A stretch of 29,037 nucleotides of DNA, taken from NCBI GenBank assembly GCA_964473505.1, contig CAYYPG010000016.1, forward strand, positions 1 to 29,037, written 5' to 3'. The position numbers and the translations under genes are program-made. Below are positions 6,384 to 15,672 of the stretch, piece by piece. This DNA is from JAOABV01 sp964473505. Lineage in GTDB: Bacteria > Hydrothermota > Tepidihabitantia > Tepidihabitantales > CAIPLT01. The notes below the pieces were generated by a model. The model worked only from the letters and a program-made list of their open reading frames with translations. It was not told where the DNA came from and searched no databases. Each line of letters begins with the position of its first letter. The stretch's first letter is position 1.

Positions 6384-9293
6384 ATGCTCAAAAGTTCCAG
6401 GCCAGTATCTAAAGTACTTGTAAGCCAGTTAATCTTTGGAGCAGTCTTCAGTTCTTTTTTATGCTTTAATTTTGCATTCGGACAATACTATTTTGGTAAA
6501 AATAAAGTCCAGTATCAAGATTTTAATTTTAAGATATTATCAACTTCCCATTTTAATATCTATTTTTATGAAGGTGGCGAAGGATTGGCTGAATTCGCCG
6601 CAAAATATGCTGAGCAATTTTATCAAAAAATTTCTTCGGGTCTGAAAGTTGAAATTAAGAGTAAAATTCCCCTTATTATCTACAATTCACCTAATGAATT
6701 CGAACAGACCAATATCATCTTAGATATAATTGAAGAATCTGTTGGCGGTTTCTCCGAACTGTTTAAGAACCGGATAGTCGTTCCCTTTAATGGTTCTTAC
6801 AAAGAATTTCGAACTGTCTTGGAACATGAAGTTACTCATATTTTTGAATTTGAACTATTTTACAAACCGCGGTGGGCTTCAATTTTAACTTTAGTGAGTG
6901 AATTTCAAATTCCGCTTTGGGTTGCCGAAGGACTCTCAGAATTTCTTTCGGCTGAAGAAAAAGCCGGGGTTTTCAGCGAAGTATATCTGCGCGACCTTAT
7001 GCTTAATAACCAATTTGTGGGTCTGGATAAATTAAAAGACGAAATGGGATATATCAACTATCGAATCGGCGAAGCCTTTTTCCGTTATGTTAATGAAGTG
7101 TATGGTCGACAAAAAGTTTTTGAATTTATCCATCTGCTAAAAGCAAAACGCAACTTAGAATCTGCGTTTAAGGAAGCATTTGGCACAAGCGTATCCAAGT
7201 TGAGTCAAAAATTGGAAGACTATTTAAAGGTTAGATACTGGCCTTTAGTTGTAAAAAAAGATAACTTTTCTGCCATTGTGACAGTTTTAACTAATCATAT
7301 AAACGAAGGAGCAATTTATAATACCGCTCCAGCAATTTCTCCTTCCGGCACTAAAATTGCATTTATTTCGGACCGCAATGGCTATACGGATATTTATGTA
7401 ATTTCGGCAATTGATGGTAAAATTCTCAAACATCTGGTTAAAGGTGAACGCAGTGGCGGTTTTGAAACCGTGTCCATTTTACGGGGCGGTTTATCTTGGT
7501 CAAACGATGAACATAAAATTGTCTTGGTTGCCCGTAGTTATGGTCGTGACAATCTGGTAATTGTTGACTATCCTTCTGGTAAGGTTAAAAAAAGATTATC
7601 GTTTAATCTTGATGCTGTCTACTCGCCCCGTTTTTCTCCGGATAACCGACAAGTTGTTTTTGTCGGCTTAAAAAATGGTTATGCAGATATTTATATCACA
7701 GATTTATCAACCGGTAATCTTATCCGGATAACTTATGACTATTACGAAGACCGTGACCCGAGTTTTTCTCCGGATGGCAAAGAGATTGTTTTTGTCTCTG
7801 ACCGACCCGATGCCAGTGATTGGATACCAGGTAATTATGGAATATTTAAAACTGCCGTCATAACACATAATGCCGAACGGGTATCAAACATCAACCGAAT
7901 TGTTGGCGTTGCCCGGTCTTCCTATCTGGCAAATCCGACTTTTTCTTCTGATGGCAAACATTTAATTTACACCGCGGCAGACTTACAGTCGGCCAATGAA
8001 AAATCCGGCGCGGATAATATCTCCTTATATATTTATTCTTTAACTGACCAGACCTTGACTCATAAGACCGATTTTGTCAGCAGTGTCCATTACCCATCAA
8101 TATCTCAAAATGATAGTATATTGGCCTTCAGTTATTACGCTAATCAAGGTTGGGATATCGCAGTAATTCGAGAACCGTTCATCCGAATTCCTAAGGTAAA
8201 ACCCATATCCAAAGCGATTGATCTCGTGGCGATGGCAAAACCAGCAGAAGGTTACCAAGCAACCGGTATTGATTATAATAAAGTCACGCCTTATCAGTTT
8301 ATTTTAACCCCGGATTATGGAATTGGCTCTCCCGGATATTCATCGCAAGGAGGTTTTTCTGGAACCGTAAACTTGGTCTTAAGTGATGTTTTAGGAAATC
8401 ACCGATTTTACTTCCAAACTGAACTCTATAAAGACATTTCCAATTCCAATATCTTCTTTTACTATTGGAACTTAACTAAACGGACTGATTGGGGGTTAGG
8501 TTTAATCCAATATTTTAATTATTTCGGCCGATATCCAGATTCAGTACACATTATTCGCAATCGCGGAGCAGAGTTGTTTGGGTCTTATCCAGTTGATAAA
8601 TTTACTCGCTTTGAACTAGCATTGCTCGGATATTTTAGTGACAATTATTTAGTTAACCTTTCAACTGACCGCTATACACTCACTAATGATAAGATATTTC
8701 TAATGTCCGCAGCATTTGTATTTGATAATACGATATGGACTAATTTAGGTCCGGTTAAAGGAAATCGGACCCGGATGGAAACCTATCAGACTTTGCCCAT
8801 ATCCAGTTATAAATTTTATACAACCTATATAGATTTTCGAAACTACTTTGGATTGTCTCCAAGATATATTTTAGCCACCTGGTTATACGGCATTGGTAGT
8901 TTTGGTGCTAATCCGGAATTATTTTATTTAGGTGGTGAAATTATTCGGGGCTACGAAATTGGCGAATTTTACTATCAGCCCAGTAATAAAGTCGCCTTTG
9001 CTATTTTAGAATTAAGACATCCATTAATCGACCAAATAAAAATTGCCTATCCAATACCGATTAATATTAGAAATATTCGGGGAGTAACATTCTTTGATGC
9101 CGGACTTGCCTTTAAGCAACCTCTGATAATTTATCGTTCAGGTAGTGGTTTTGAGGACCTCAAATTAGGCGTCGGCGCCGGGTTAAGAATCCAAATCTCT
9201 TATTTTATATTAAAATTTGATTTTGCCAAACCCCTTTCCAAAACTCCAAATCAAAATTGGAAATTCTATTTTAGTATCGGCACTGACTTTTAA
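6384..9293 (+). CDS. Outer-membrane metalloprotease / TolB-like propeller / surface-antigen barrel fusion
   Basis: A 969-residue three-part protein. Residues 1-34 are a signal peptide ending near AFGQ. Residues about 40-280 form a peptidase-MA-like domain: HEVTH at 148-152 matches the zinc motif HExxH, and WVAEGLSEF (179-187) supplies the likely third ligand Glu182. Residues about 310-620 contain TolB/PD40 propeller blades, recognisable by repeated FSPDG-K-IVFVSDR-type strands (SPSGTKIAFISDRNGYTDIYV, SPDNRQVVFV, SPDGKEIVFVSDRPD). Residues about 640-969 are rich in alternating aromatic strands and include GGEIIRGYEIGEF and ELRHPLI, as in bacterial surface antigen (BamA-like) barrels, ending in phenylalanine. 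The likely location is the outer membrane with the protease in the periplasm. No Shine-Dalgarno is evident. Confidence 0.85.
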   Translation: MLKSSRPVSKVLVSQLIFGAVFSSFLCFNFAFGQYYFGKNKVQYQDFNFKILSTSHFNIYFYEGGEGLAEFAAKYAEQFYQKISSGLKVEIKSKIPLIIYNSPNEFEQTNIILDIIEESVGGFSELFKNRIVVPFNGSYKEFRTVLEHEVTHIFEFELFYKPRWASILTLVSEFQIPLWVAEGLSEFLSAEEKAGVFSEVYLRDLMLNNQFVGLDKLKDEMGYINYRIGEAFFRYVNEVYGRQKVFEFIHLLKAKRNLESAFKEAFGTSVSKLSQKLEDYLKVRYWPLVVKKDNFSAIVTVLTNHINEGAIYNTAPAISPSGTKIAFISDRNGYTDIYVISAIDGKILKHLVKGERSGGFETVSILRGGLSWSNDEHKIVLVARSYGRDNLVIVDYPSGKVKKRLSFNLDAVYSPRFSPDNRQVVFVGLKNGYADIYITDLSTGNLIRITYDYYEDRDPSFSPDGKEIVFVSDRPDASDWIPGNYGIFKTAVITHNAERVSNINRIVGVARSSYLANPTFSSDGKHLIYTAADLQSANEKSGADNISLYIYSLTDQTLTHKTDFVSSVHYPSISQNDSILAFSYYANQGWDIAVIREPFIRIPKVKPISKAIDLVAMAKPAEGYQATGIDYNKVTPYQFILTPDYGIGSPGYSSQGGFSGTVNLVLSDVLGNHRFYFQTELYKDISNSNIFFYYWNLTKRTDWGLGLIQYFNYFGRYPDSVHIIRNRGAELFGSYPVDKFTRFELALLGYFSDNYLVNLSTDRYTLTNDKIFLMSAAFVFDNTIWTNLGPVKGNRTRMETYQTLPISSYKFYTTYIDFRNYFGLSPRYILATWLYGIGSFGANPELFYLGGEIIRGYEIGEFYYQPSNKVAFAILELRHPLIDQIKIAYPIPINIRNIRGVTFFDAGLAFKQPLIIYRSGSGFEDLKLGVGAGLRIQISYFILKFDFAKPLSKTPNQNWKFYFSIGTDF

Positions 9294-9754
9294 TGTCACT
9301 TTCCAAAGTTAAAAATTAACTCTTAAAAAGTTCTCTACTTAGTCGGTGTGCAGACTTTAAAACTATTCTCGACTGAAATTGAAAGAACTCAGCAAAAGTC
9401 TCTAATTAACCAAAATGTTACGTTAATACGAAGTAAGATGAAGTGAAGTTAACTGGTTTTAGCATCTAATGGAGATTCCTGCTAAAGACAATATTACTGC
9501 AAGCGGCACAAGCGAATTTATTGGATTTTATATTTAATCGCCGTGTCTCCAAAGCATTCTTCCAAGTTTTCTAATAAAATCAAAGATTAAGAGATTCTGA
9601 GTGAAGTTTAGAGTAACAAAAGCAGTCTTTCCCACACTTTTTTGAAATTTTATTAAATTAAAGATATCCTCCATAATTATAAATTTTCTTTTATATCAAT
9701 CCCAACAGGTGATATGATAAAATGTTTGAGAAAATTGAAAACATGCAGTTTTAT

Positions 9755-9801
9755 GAATAAAATAAAAACGCCGACACCAGTTAAAATGTTAAGGTGTTGG
9801 C
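9755..9801 (-). terminator. Rho-independent terminator candidate on the minus strand
   Basis: On the minus strand GCCAACACC (9801-9793) pairs with GGTGTCGGC (9778-9770) across a 14-nt loop; eight of nine pairs are Watson-Crick and one is G-U. It is followed directly by GTTTTTATTTTATT. It would stop minus-strand transcription arriving from the comM side or from a transcript within 9802-10751. The plus strand has no U-run after the stem. Confidence 0.6.
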
Positions 9802-9924
9802 AGAAAGGATAATATAAAATATAACATGAAAAATTATGTCAAAAATCAAATTAAGTCAAGAACTGACTTAAACCGCCAGCAAAAACAAACCAACTGTAAA
9901 CTCTTATAAGTTTTCTTTTAGATC

Positions 9925-10015
9925 AAGCCCGGCGGGCTCCCTTATACAATGGGCAATCTCCTGGGTATACCCCTAGGTATACCTGGGGGCTACCCACCAG
10001 ACTACCTCCCCGAGT
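9925..10015. other. GC-rich patch with stacked palindromes
   Basis: Within an AT-rich spacer this stretch contains AGCCCGGCGGGCT, then GGGTATACCC and AGGTATACCT, then a flank that makes CCCCTAGGTATACCTGGGG almost self-complementary. It matches no tRNA, tmRNA, SRP RNA or RNase P signature I know, and no frame is clearly coding. It may be a structured RNA or a decayed mobile-element end. Confidence 0.3.
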
Positions 10016-10751
10016 ACCTAACCTAAAACATCTTAGACCATTCCCTATTTAGTTCATCAATTTAATCAACGGATTATCAAGAGGAAAACAGATAGTGCAG
10101 TTTTGTAGGCTGACTGATGAACAAAGCAGGACGCCAAGTAAATGGGTGAGTATAGGCTTGAGATGCGGATTAATTATTTTTTAGTTTATTCACCAAACGA
10201 CATGCCTTAAATGTTCTTAAACATTTGATTATAGAACTTTTAAAAGTACCTAAAATACTAAATTGAGTTACTAAACACTTCATACTTTTCGATAATTATT
10301 ATAAATGACTCAAGGCTGATTGAAAATAAATCTCACAAGAGAAAGGGTGTCAGGTTAAATTCAAAGAAACAAAATGAAACTAACATAAAACATGATGCAG
10401 TTTATGTATAAAAAGATTGGTATGATAATAGCCGTCATACTAAAAATGCCCCAATTATGCAAGATAAAAGCAATTAATCAAAATGATTACAAACCTTTGA
10501 TTAAGAAAAAATAACAAAACGAGTACAAGAATACTTCTGTAATGTGTTAAGATAAATGAGATGATAATGGCATACAAAAATATGTAATTGAGTTATACAG
10601 AGGAGATAGTTAAAATGTGCGTGGCCTTTCTCTCTCTGATTATATACCTGACTATGTGATGCTATCAATCAAAAGTAGAAAACAGAAAAATCAAAGGAAA
10701 AATTACTGGGGTTTACTTTTTAGGTTTAGGTTAAAATCTAACTTATTGAAA

Positions 10752-12293
10752 TTAAACTAAATTTCTATCAAAATTCCGATATTGGATGGCTTCGGAGATA
10801 TGGTTGGGTTTGATATTAAAACTTCCATCCAAGTCTGCAATTGTCCTTGCTACTTTTAAGATTCTATCATAGGCACGGGCTGAAAGCCCTAATCGTTCAA
10901 TGGCATTTTTTAATAGCCCTTCACTAATAGAATCAATTTCACAAAACTTGCGGATTTCTTTGGATTCCATTTGACTATTGCAATAGATCGGTTTTTTCTT
11001 CTTTAATTCTTTGAATCGTTCCAATTGGATTTCCCGGGCTTTATTAACTCGGGCGCGAATTTTTTCTGAAGGTTCTCCTGGTTCTTTTTGGGCTAACGCC
11101 TCATATTTAATTGAAGGTACTTCAATATGAACATCAATTCTATCTAAAAGAGGTCCGGAAATTTTTGCGCGATATTTTTTAATCATATGAATTGTACAAG
11201 AACATTCTTTATGCGGGTCTGAAAAATATCCACACGGACACGGGTTCATTGAAGCCGCCAGCATAAACCGAGCCGGATAAGTAATTGTCGATTTTGCTCG
11301 GCCAATGGTCACAAAACCATCTTCTAAGGGTTGACGCAAACATTCTAACACATCGCGATGGAACTCTGGCAATTCATCTAAAAATAAGACACCATTATGT
11401 GCTAAAGAAACCTCGCCCGGCTTGGGATATCCACCTCCACCAATCAAACCCGCCTCAGAAATTGAATGGTGCGGTGAACGAAATGGTCGAGTTGCGACTA
11501 TCGGTTGATTAGGCATTAAAGTTCCGGCAACACTGTGAATCTTAGTGGATTCTAACGACTCTTCTAATTCCATTTTCGGTAAAATTGTTGGCAATCTTCG
11601 GGCCAACATTGTTTTTCCGGTTCCTGGTGGACCTAACATTAAAATATTATGGCCACCAGCCGCAGCAACTTCTAATGCTCGTTTGGCATGTTCTTGACCT
11701 TTTACCTCCGCAAAATCGACATTATAATCAGATGCGGAAAGAAAAACATTTTCCAAATCGGATTTAACCGGCTCAATTGCCTTGACCCCGGATAAGAACT
11801 GGACAACTTCTACTAAATTTTCCATCGGATAGACATTAGCTCCTTTAACTAAAGCCGCTTCCGCACTATTCTCTTTGGGTAGAATGATGCCGGAAAAATT
11901 CATATCTCTTGCGGCCATCGCCATAGAAATTGCACCTTTAATCGGACGCAATGTTCCATCTAAAGAAAGTTCGCCTAAAATTAAAAATCTCGACAGCAGA
12001 TCAGAACGAAATGTGCCGAGTGCCCATAACATTCCAATAGCAATTGGCAAATCGAATATTGCTCCCTCTTTTTTAATATCCGCCGGCGCTAAGTTGACCG
12101 TGATTCGACGCACGGGAAGTTTAAATCCTGAATTCTTGATTGCCGCGGTCACACGGTGTTGTGATTCTTTAACTGCATTGTCCGGAAGCCCAACAATCAC
12201 AAACGAATGCAAGCCATACCCCATATCAACTTCAACATCAACAAGATAGGCATCTATGCCATAAGTGCTGGCGGAGTATACCTTGGCAAGCAT
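10752..12293 (-). CDS. comM: YifB/ComM-type AAA+ ATPase (Mg-chelatase-like)
   Basis: A 513-residue member of the YifB/ComM family, hexameric AAA+ helicases that aid branch migration when incoming DNA is integrated into the chromosome. The N-terminal Lon-S5-like domain (about 1-170) includes FVIVGLPDNAVKES and ITVNLAPADIKKEG. The ATPase has Walker A GPPGTGKT (221-228), the RPFRSPHHSISEAGLIGGG segment (269-287), Walker B GVLFLDELPEF (301-311) and the cysteine-rich SMNPCPCGY...CSC (348-366). The C-terminal lid contains SARAYDRILKVARTIADL. It is the last gene of the rnhB-yraN-nuclease-comM group, 50 bp after the nuclease stop, and sits in a conserved order with rplS-rnhB-yraN. Confidence 0.95.
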   Translation of the reverse strand: MLAKVYSASTYGIDAYLVDVEVDMGYGLHSFVIVGLPDNAVKESQHRVTAAIKNSGFKLPVRRITVNLAPADIKKEGAIFDLPIAIGMLWALGTFRSDLLSRFLILGELSLDGTLRPIKGAISMAMAARDMNFSGIILPKENSAEAALVKGANVYPMENLVEVVQFLSGVKAIEPVKSDLENVFLSASDYNVDFAEVKGQEHAKRALEVAAAGGHNILMLGPPGTGKTMLARRLPTILPKMELEESLESTKIHSVAGTLMPNQPIVATRPFRSPHHSISEAGLIGGGGYPKPGEVSLAHNGVLFLDELPEFHRDVLECLRQPLEDGFVTIGRAKSTITYPARFMLAASMNPCPCGYFSDPHKECSCTIHMIKKYRAKISGPLLDRIDVHIEVPSIKYEALAQKEPGEPSEKIRARVNKAREIQLERFKELKKKKPIYCNSQMESKEIRKFCEIDSISEGLLKNAIERLGLSARAYDRILKVARTIADLDGSFNIKPNHISEAIQYRNFDRNLV

Positions 12294-12343
12294 AAACTAT
12301 ATTTAAACAATAGAATATAAATGAAAAAATGTATCTGTCAACC

Positions 12344-13201
12344 TTAATTTTGCCAAGACTTCGGTTTTACGCTTTCCAGCCGGTTTTCTAAAGAATCGTC
12401 TAATAATGGAAAGAAATCATAACCAGTAATTTGTTCTAAACGGTCAATGGACAAAATATAATCTTTAGGAGTTCCCCCAATAAACGCTTGCTGATTGGGC
12501 AGCATAAACCCATACATTGCCCGGTTCTGGTTTTTACCACAACAAAGAATTACTTTGAAACAATGCGTTGGAACTGCAACTTTATTAGGACCGATATGTT
12601 GATAAGGAGTTACGGAATTACTATCTGAGTCAATAAACAGATTACCGGTAATTATCCATAATTTTCCATCAATTAATACTCGTTTTCGAACTTCTTCTTC
12701 TAATCTCTTCCAGATTTTTCTATTTAATGCTGGTGTCTGGGGTGCAATATTCGACAAGAGGAAAGTTGTCTTCATAGCCTCAGGAGAGCGTTTAAAATCT
12801 CCGGCTGGCGCCATGTGTCCTCGGTCATAACCACTGTGCTCATAATCAATCGGTTCAGCACGAAAACCAACCGGCAATTCTGAATCGGGTTGGAATCGAC
12901 CTTGCCGAATAATCTTTCCTTTTAAATCAAGCGTATCAAGTTTATATGCAACCCAATATGGAATTTTCCATTGATTGTTATAGTTGATGACAAAATATTT
13001 CTTGTTTAAGATTTTTCCTTGCTTGCCGGCAATACCATATAACAGATTAAGACTATCTTGAAAGAGCGGTAATTTTTTGGTGAGAGTTTTGGCAAGTAGA
13101 GGTTCGAAGATACCACCTAATAGTAGTAATAAAAGAATTGTTTTACTAAAAAATGCAGAGAAAATATGGTGGATTTTTATTTCTTTGATTTTTACGAACA
13201 T
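12344..13201 (-). CDS. Secreted DNA/RNA non-specific endonuclease (NUC family)
   Basis: Mg-dependent beta-beta-alpha-metal nuclease like Serratia nuclease and NucA. Residues about 15-37 are a hydrophobic signal or anchor segment. The catalytic core DRGHMAP (126-132, His129 as general base) is followed by FLLSNIAPQ and by Asn160-x3-Trp164-x3-Glu168 in NRKIWKRLEEE, matching Asn119/Trp123/Glu127 of the Serratia enzyme. The product should act in the periplasm or outside the cell. I start at ATG 13201; an in-frame TTG at 13216 would add five residues. It lies between yraN and comM, an insertion into the usual yraN-comM pair. A link to DNA uptake through ComM is tempting but is only inference. Alternatively it supplies nucleotides. 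Confidence 0.93.
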   Translation of the reverse strand: MFVKIKEIKIHHIFSAFFSKTILLLLLLGGIFEPLLAKTLTKKLPLFQDSLNLLYGIAGKQGKILNKKYFVINYNNQWKIPYWVAYKLDTLDLKGKIIRQGRFQPDSELPVGFRAEPIDYEHSGYDRGHMAPAGDFKRSPEAMKTTFLLSNIAPQTPALNRKIWKRLEEEVRKRVLIDGKLWIITGNLFIDSDSNSVTPYQHIGPNKVAVPTHCFKVILCCGKNQNRAMYGFMLPNQQAFIGGTPKDYILSIDRLEQITGYDFFPLLDDSLENRLESVKPKSWQN

Positions 13202-13284
13202 CTCACGATATACCAATTCTTATTTCGTAATTCCGGTTGATTTAAAACCATATGCAAAATATAGCCCTTAATCAATTATAAAGG

Positions 13285-13405
13285 ACCAAGAAAACTCGGC
13301 AAAATGCCCAGATTATACCAAAAACACGAAAGAAAAACCAAAAATTCTCATATGCGCACATTGTGTCATTTGAGATACTATTGACTTTGTCAGAGTTCTC
13401 ATTAA
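13285..13405. repeat. Family A repeat copy
   Basis: Diverged copy of the repeat at 1053-1286, recognised by the closing TATTGACTTTGTCAGAGTTCTC and by AAAATGCCC...AAACCAAAAATT in the same relative positions. It abuts the last decayed copy of the yraN 3' end, so the two repeats read continuously on the minus strand (THFNEN followed by SDKVNS). Confidence 0.55.
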
Positions 13406-13768
13406 AATGTGTTAAGAATATATCTAACCCTTTTTTCTTTGCATAAAACACACTTACAACATCAAATCTCATTTTACGCTCTCCGGTCGTTTTATTAAAA
13501 TATATGGGCAACCACATTTAATTATATACTCTTTACCTTCTTTTTAATATGTTCACCGTCTATCTTGGCTTTTATTAAAATCATTGCGACTATACTCGAC
13601 CCAAAATTCTATGCATCAATAAATGATATTTAAAACATTAAAGTCTTATCTTCCAGCCTTCAATTGTTTTATTGAAAAACATTTTTAATATCGTTAATTA
13701 TAAGTTCTTTACCTTCACAAATAAGACTTAAAAGATCTAACCTTATTTTTGCATTTCCTTTGGCTTTA
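13402..13768 (-). repeat. Four decayed tandem copies of the yraN 3' end
   Basis: Downstream of the yraN stop its last 22 or so codons recur four times: 13669-13768, 13575-13668, 13495-13574 and 13402-13494, periods about 100, 94, 80 and 93 bp. YraN ends IRFDVLSIVYEDKEFRIEHI-RNAF-stop. Copy 1 reads IRLDLLSLICEGKELIINDI-KNVFQ-stop and copy 4 reads MRFDVVSVFYAKKKGLDIFL followed by THF; copies 2 and 3 match at DNA level but carry stops and frameshifts. The stop context TTTTAATAAA recurs closely in copies 1-3 and as TTTTAATGAG in copy 4. Each unit therefore includes the stop and a short linker. Confidence 0.85.
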
Positions 13769-14113
13769 TTAAAATGCATTGCGAATATGCTCAATCCTAA
13801 ATTCTTTGTCCTCGTAAACAATGCTCAAAACATCAAATCTTATTTCATAGTTTTCATAACCTTTTTGTGCCAAATAATATTCGGCTAAATTTCGCAATTT
13901 TTCTTGTTTTTTCTTACCAACACTTTCAAATGGCTCAGCAATAAAATCCGAACTCCGGGTTTTTACTTCAATAAACACAATGGTATCTTTTTCCCGAGCA
14001 ACAACATCAATTTCACCCAAAGAACACCGATAATTTTTATCTAATATCTTAAATCGGTTTTTTCTTAAATACTTTTCGGCAAATAGTTCGCCTTGCTTTC
14101 CCAGTTTAAGCAT
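13769..14113 (-). CDS. yraN: YraN family endonuclease-like protein
   Basis: UPF0102/YraN family, a small predicted nuclease with the restriction-endonuclease-like fold. N-terminal LGKQGELFAEKYL (4-16), GEID (33-36) and FIEVKTR (47-53) carry the conserved E-x-D and E-x-K residues. Length 114 from ATG 14113 is typical; a GTG at 14119 would add two residues. Its position after rnhB and before comM is the order seen in many bacteria. The biochemical role of the family is poorly defined; processing of DNA or RNA ends is the usual guess. The 3' end is reproduced four times downstream. Confidence 0.93.
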   Translation of the reverse strand: MLKLGKQGELFAEKYLRKNRFKILDKNYRCSLGEIDVVAREKDTIVFIEVKTRSSDFIAEPFESVGKKKQEKLRNLAEYYLAQKGYENYEIRFDVLSIVYEDKEFRIEHIRNAF

Positions 14114-14213
14114 CTGCACATTGATTCCAACAAAACTTTTTTTGATTAAAAGCCATAAAATATCGTTTGTTTTCGCAGCAAGTGTAAGTCAGGTGTTTTT
14201 TATGCATTCGACC

Positions 14214-14831
14214 TTAAGGCTGAAATTTTTCTAATGCTAAACGCACAGGCACAAAAGTCTTACGATGAACCTCGGACGGTCCAATTTGTTCAAGCACTCT
14301 TCGGTGGAAATCTGTGGGATAACCTTTATTTTTCATAAAATTGTATGCTGGATATTTTTGGTGAAGTTTCATCATCAGTCGGTCACGGTTGACTTTCGCA
14401 ATAATTGAGGCGCACGCAATCGAAAGACTTTTTTTGTCGCCATTGATAATCCCTTGATTAGAAACATCACAATCGGGAATGGCAAAACCGTCAACGAGGG
14501 CTAAATCGAATTGGCATTTTAATTTGCTTATTGCTCGACGCATTGCCAAAAATGCGGCATTGCGAATATTGAGTTCATCAATCTCTTTAACGCTGGCCTT
14601 ACCAATTCCATAGGCTAATGCTTTCTTAATTATCATTGCATAAAATTTCTCTCGAGCCAGAGGTGTTAATTGCTTTGAGTCTTTAATTGTCGGAATCTCC
14701 CAAAAAGGAGGTAAAATTACCGCTGCGGCAAAAACTGGTCCGGCCAAAGCACCCCGACCAACTTCATCCACACCACAAAAAACAATCCCATGCTTCCAGA
14801 GTTTCCAATCCGGTGTTTCTCGCAAACTCAA
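14214..14831 (-). CDS. rnhB: Ribonuclease HII
   Basis: Endonuclease that nicks the RNA strand of RNA-DNA hybrids and removes single ribonucleotides from DNA. All four catalytic acids are present: Asp22 and Glu23 in GVDEVGRGALAGPV, Asp114 in LALVDGF, and Asp150 in IAKVNRDRLM. KDSKQLTPLAREK (50-62) and the GYPTDFHRRVLEQIGPSEVHR region (170-190) are typical. Length 205. The start is a TTG at 14831 with GGAG eight bases upstream; no ATG is available before the conserved core. It is separated from rplS by 841 bp of repeats, so it probably has its own promoter. Confidence 0.96.
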   Translation of the reverse strand: MSLRETPDWKLWKHGIVFCGVDEVGRGALAGPVFAAAVILPPFWEIPTIKDSKQLTPLAREKFYAMIIKKALAYGIGKASVKEIDELNIRNAAFLAMRRAISKLKCQFDLALVDGFAIPDCDVSNQGIINGDKKSLSIACASIIAKVNRDRLMMKLHQKYPAYNFMKNKGYPTDFHRRVLEQIGPSEVHRKTFVPVRLALEKFQP

Positions 14832-15097
14832 TTATTGTTCTCCTTAATTATAATTTATATAAGCAATGCTAATAACTTAAAGAACTATAAAAAATCATCT
14901 TTAGTCAAGCCGAGTTTATTTTTATAATCTCAACTCATTGGCATTTAGTCATTCGCTGAAAACCAATAATGATAACTCTTCTAAAACCAGGTCAAAATCA
15001 GTACACCACCTACATTTTGTGTCGTACTAACCGAAAAAAAGCATGTTTGGTCAAATGGGAAGCAATGTCCGCGTCCAGGCTGCATACTAATGTTATT
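14832..15097. other. Spacer upstream of rnhB
   Basis: Apart from the Shine-Dalgarno of rnhB at its left end I see no gene, terminator or repeat with a clear match in this stretch. A TTGACT on the minus strand near 14905 has no well-placed -10 box. Confidence 0.4.
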
Positions 15098-15213
15098 GAA
15101 AACCCTGAAAAATACTCAAGAGACACTGCACCCCATAAGAAAAAACCAACAATTATGCTTCTGCATTTCATGTCTTTTAAACTAATATTGACTTTATCAG
15201 AGTTCTTTTATTG
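15098..15213. repeat. Family A repeat copy
   Basis: Same family as 1053-1286: CCTGAAAAATACTCAAGAGACAC..., then CCAACAATTATGCTTCTGCATTTCATG and a closing TTGACTTTATCAGAGTTC. Identity to the 1170-1286 unit is high by eye. It runs directly into the family C copy. Confidence 0.7.
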
Positions 15214-15399
15214 AAAGTTCTGCGAAAGTCCACTTTTGCTACCATGAACTTGATTTTTGGTCTCACAATCATTGATTTTATTAGAAACCTTTGAAAATGT
15301 TTCCAAAATGTCAACCCCAGAGAAAAACATCAAGAAATCCGTTTGTGTCTTCTGTATCTCTTGAATAAATATTAACTTTGTCCGAGTTCTCTTTATTAA
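15213..15399. repeat. Family C repeat copy 1
   Basis: A 187-bp repeat beginning GAAAGTTCTGCGAAAGTCCA, nearly identical by eye to 25345-25527. Shared landmarks are GGTCTCACAA, CATTGATTTTATTAGAAACC and TTCTGTATCTCTTGAATAAA, ending with ACTTTGTC-GAGTTCTCTT. Its right half aligns with family A, so A and C belong to one superfamily. Confidence 0.8.
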
Positions 15400-15401
15400 T
15401 T

Positions 15402-15537
15402 GGTAGCGTCAAGATTTTTGTGTAAATTGGCTTTTCTTTTATAAAAGCGTTCTTTTCAAAAATATTAAACCAGGCCGAAGTATCCTCTTTTCTCTATCAT
15501 ATCAATGCTGAATATACACAAAATATTAAATCCTACC
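15402..15537. mobile_element. MITE-like family B element, decayed
   Basis: A 136-bp element in the opposite orientation to 1288-1426: begins GGTAGCGTCAAGATTTTTGT and ends TATTAAATCCTACC. Flanks TATTAATT and TATTTAATT are compatible with an 8-9 bp target duplication that has since lost a base. The following 15538-15672 shows nothing recognisable. Confidence 0.65.
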
Positions 15538-15672
15538 TATTTAATTTTAATTTAATTTTTTCTATCCCACATCAAAATTCATCAGCATGATATATTTTTT
15601 AAGGCTTAGCTGAATTCTTTTAATTATTAACAACAATATCGTTCTAAAAAACATCTAACAAAATTTGTCTTT

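Larger units (their letters stand above)
9294..10751. other. Gene-poor spacer, 1.46 kb
   Basis: I see no convincing gene here: all frames are short and lack family signatures. It contains a minus-strand terminator-like hairpin at 9755-9801 and a GC-rich quasi-palindromic patch around 9925-10015. A short repeat is also present: TTATAAATTTTCTTTTATATC near 9680 recurs as TTATAAGTTTTCTTTTAGATC near 9905. The 9300-9345 stretch may faintly echo the 3' end of the preceding gene (CTTTCCAAA followed by A-rich sequence), too weakly to claim. Confidence 0.5.

Noticed and set aside
9925..10015. tRNA, tmRNA or SRP RNA
   Set aside because: No T-loop GTTCRA with paired arms, no tag frame, and no SRP GGAAG/GCA motifs could be found.
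13272..13517. An 81-residue minus-strand gene
   Set aside because: Its sequence is the third linker plus fourth decayed yraN copy running into a family A repeat; no independent gene is supported.
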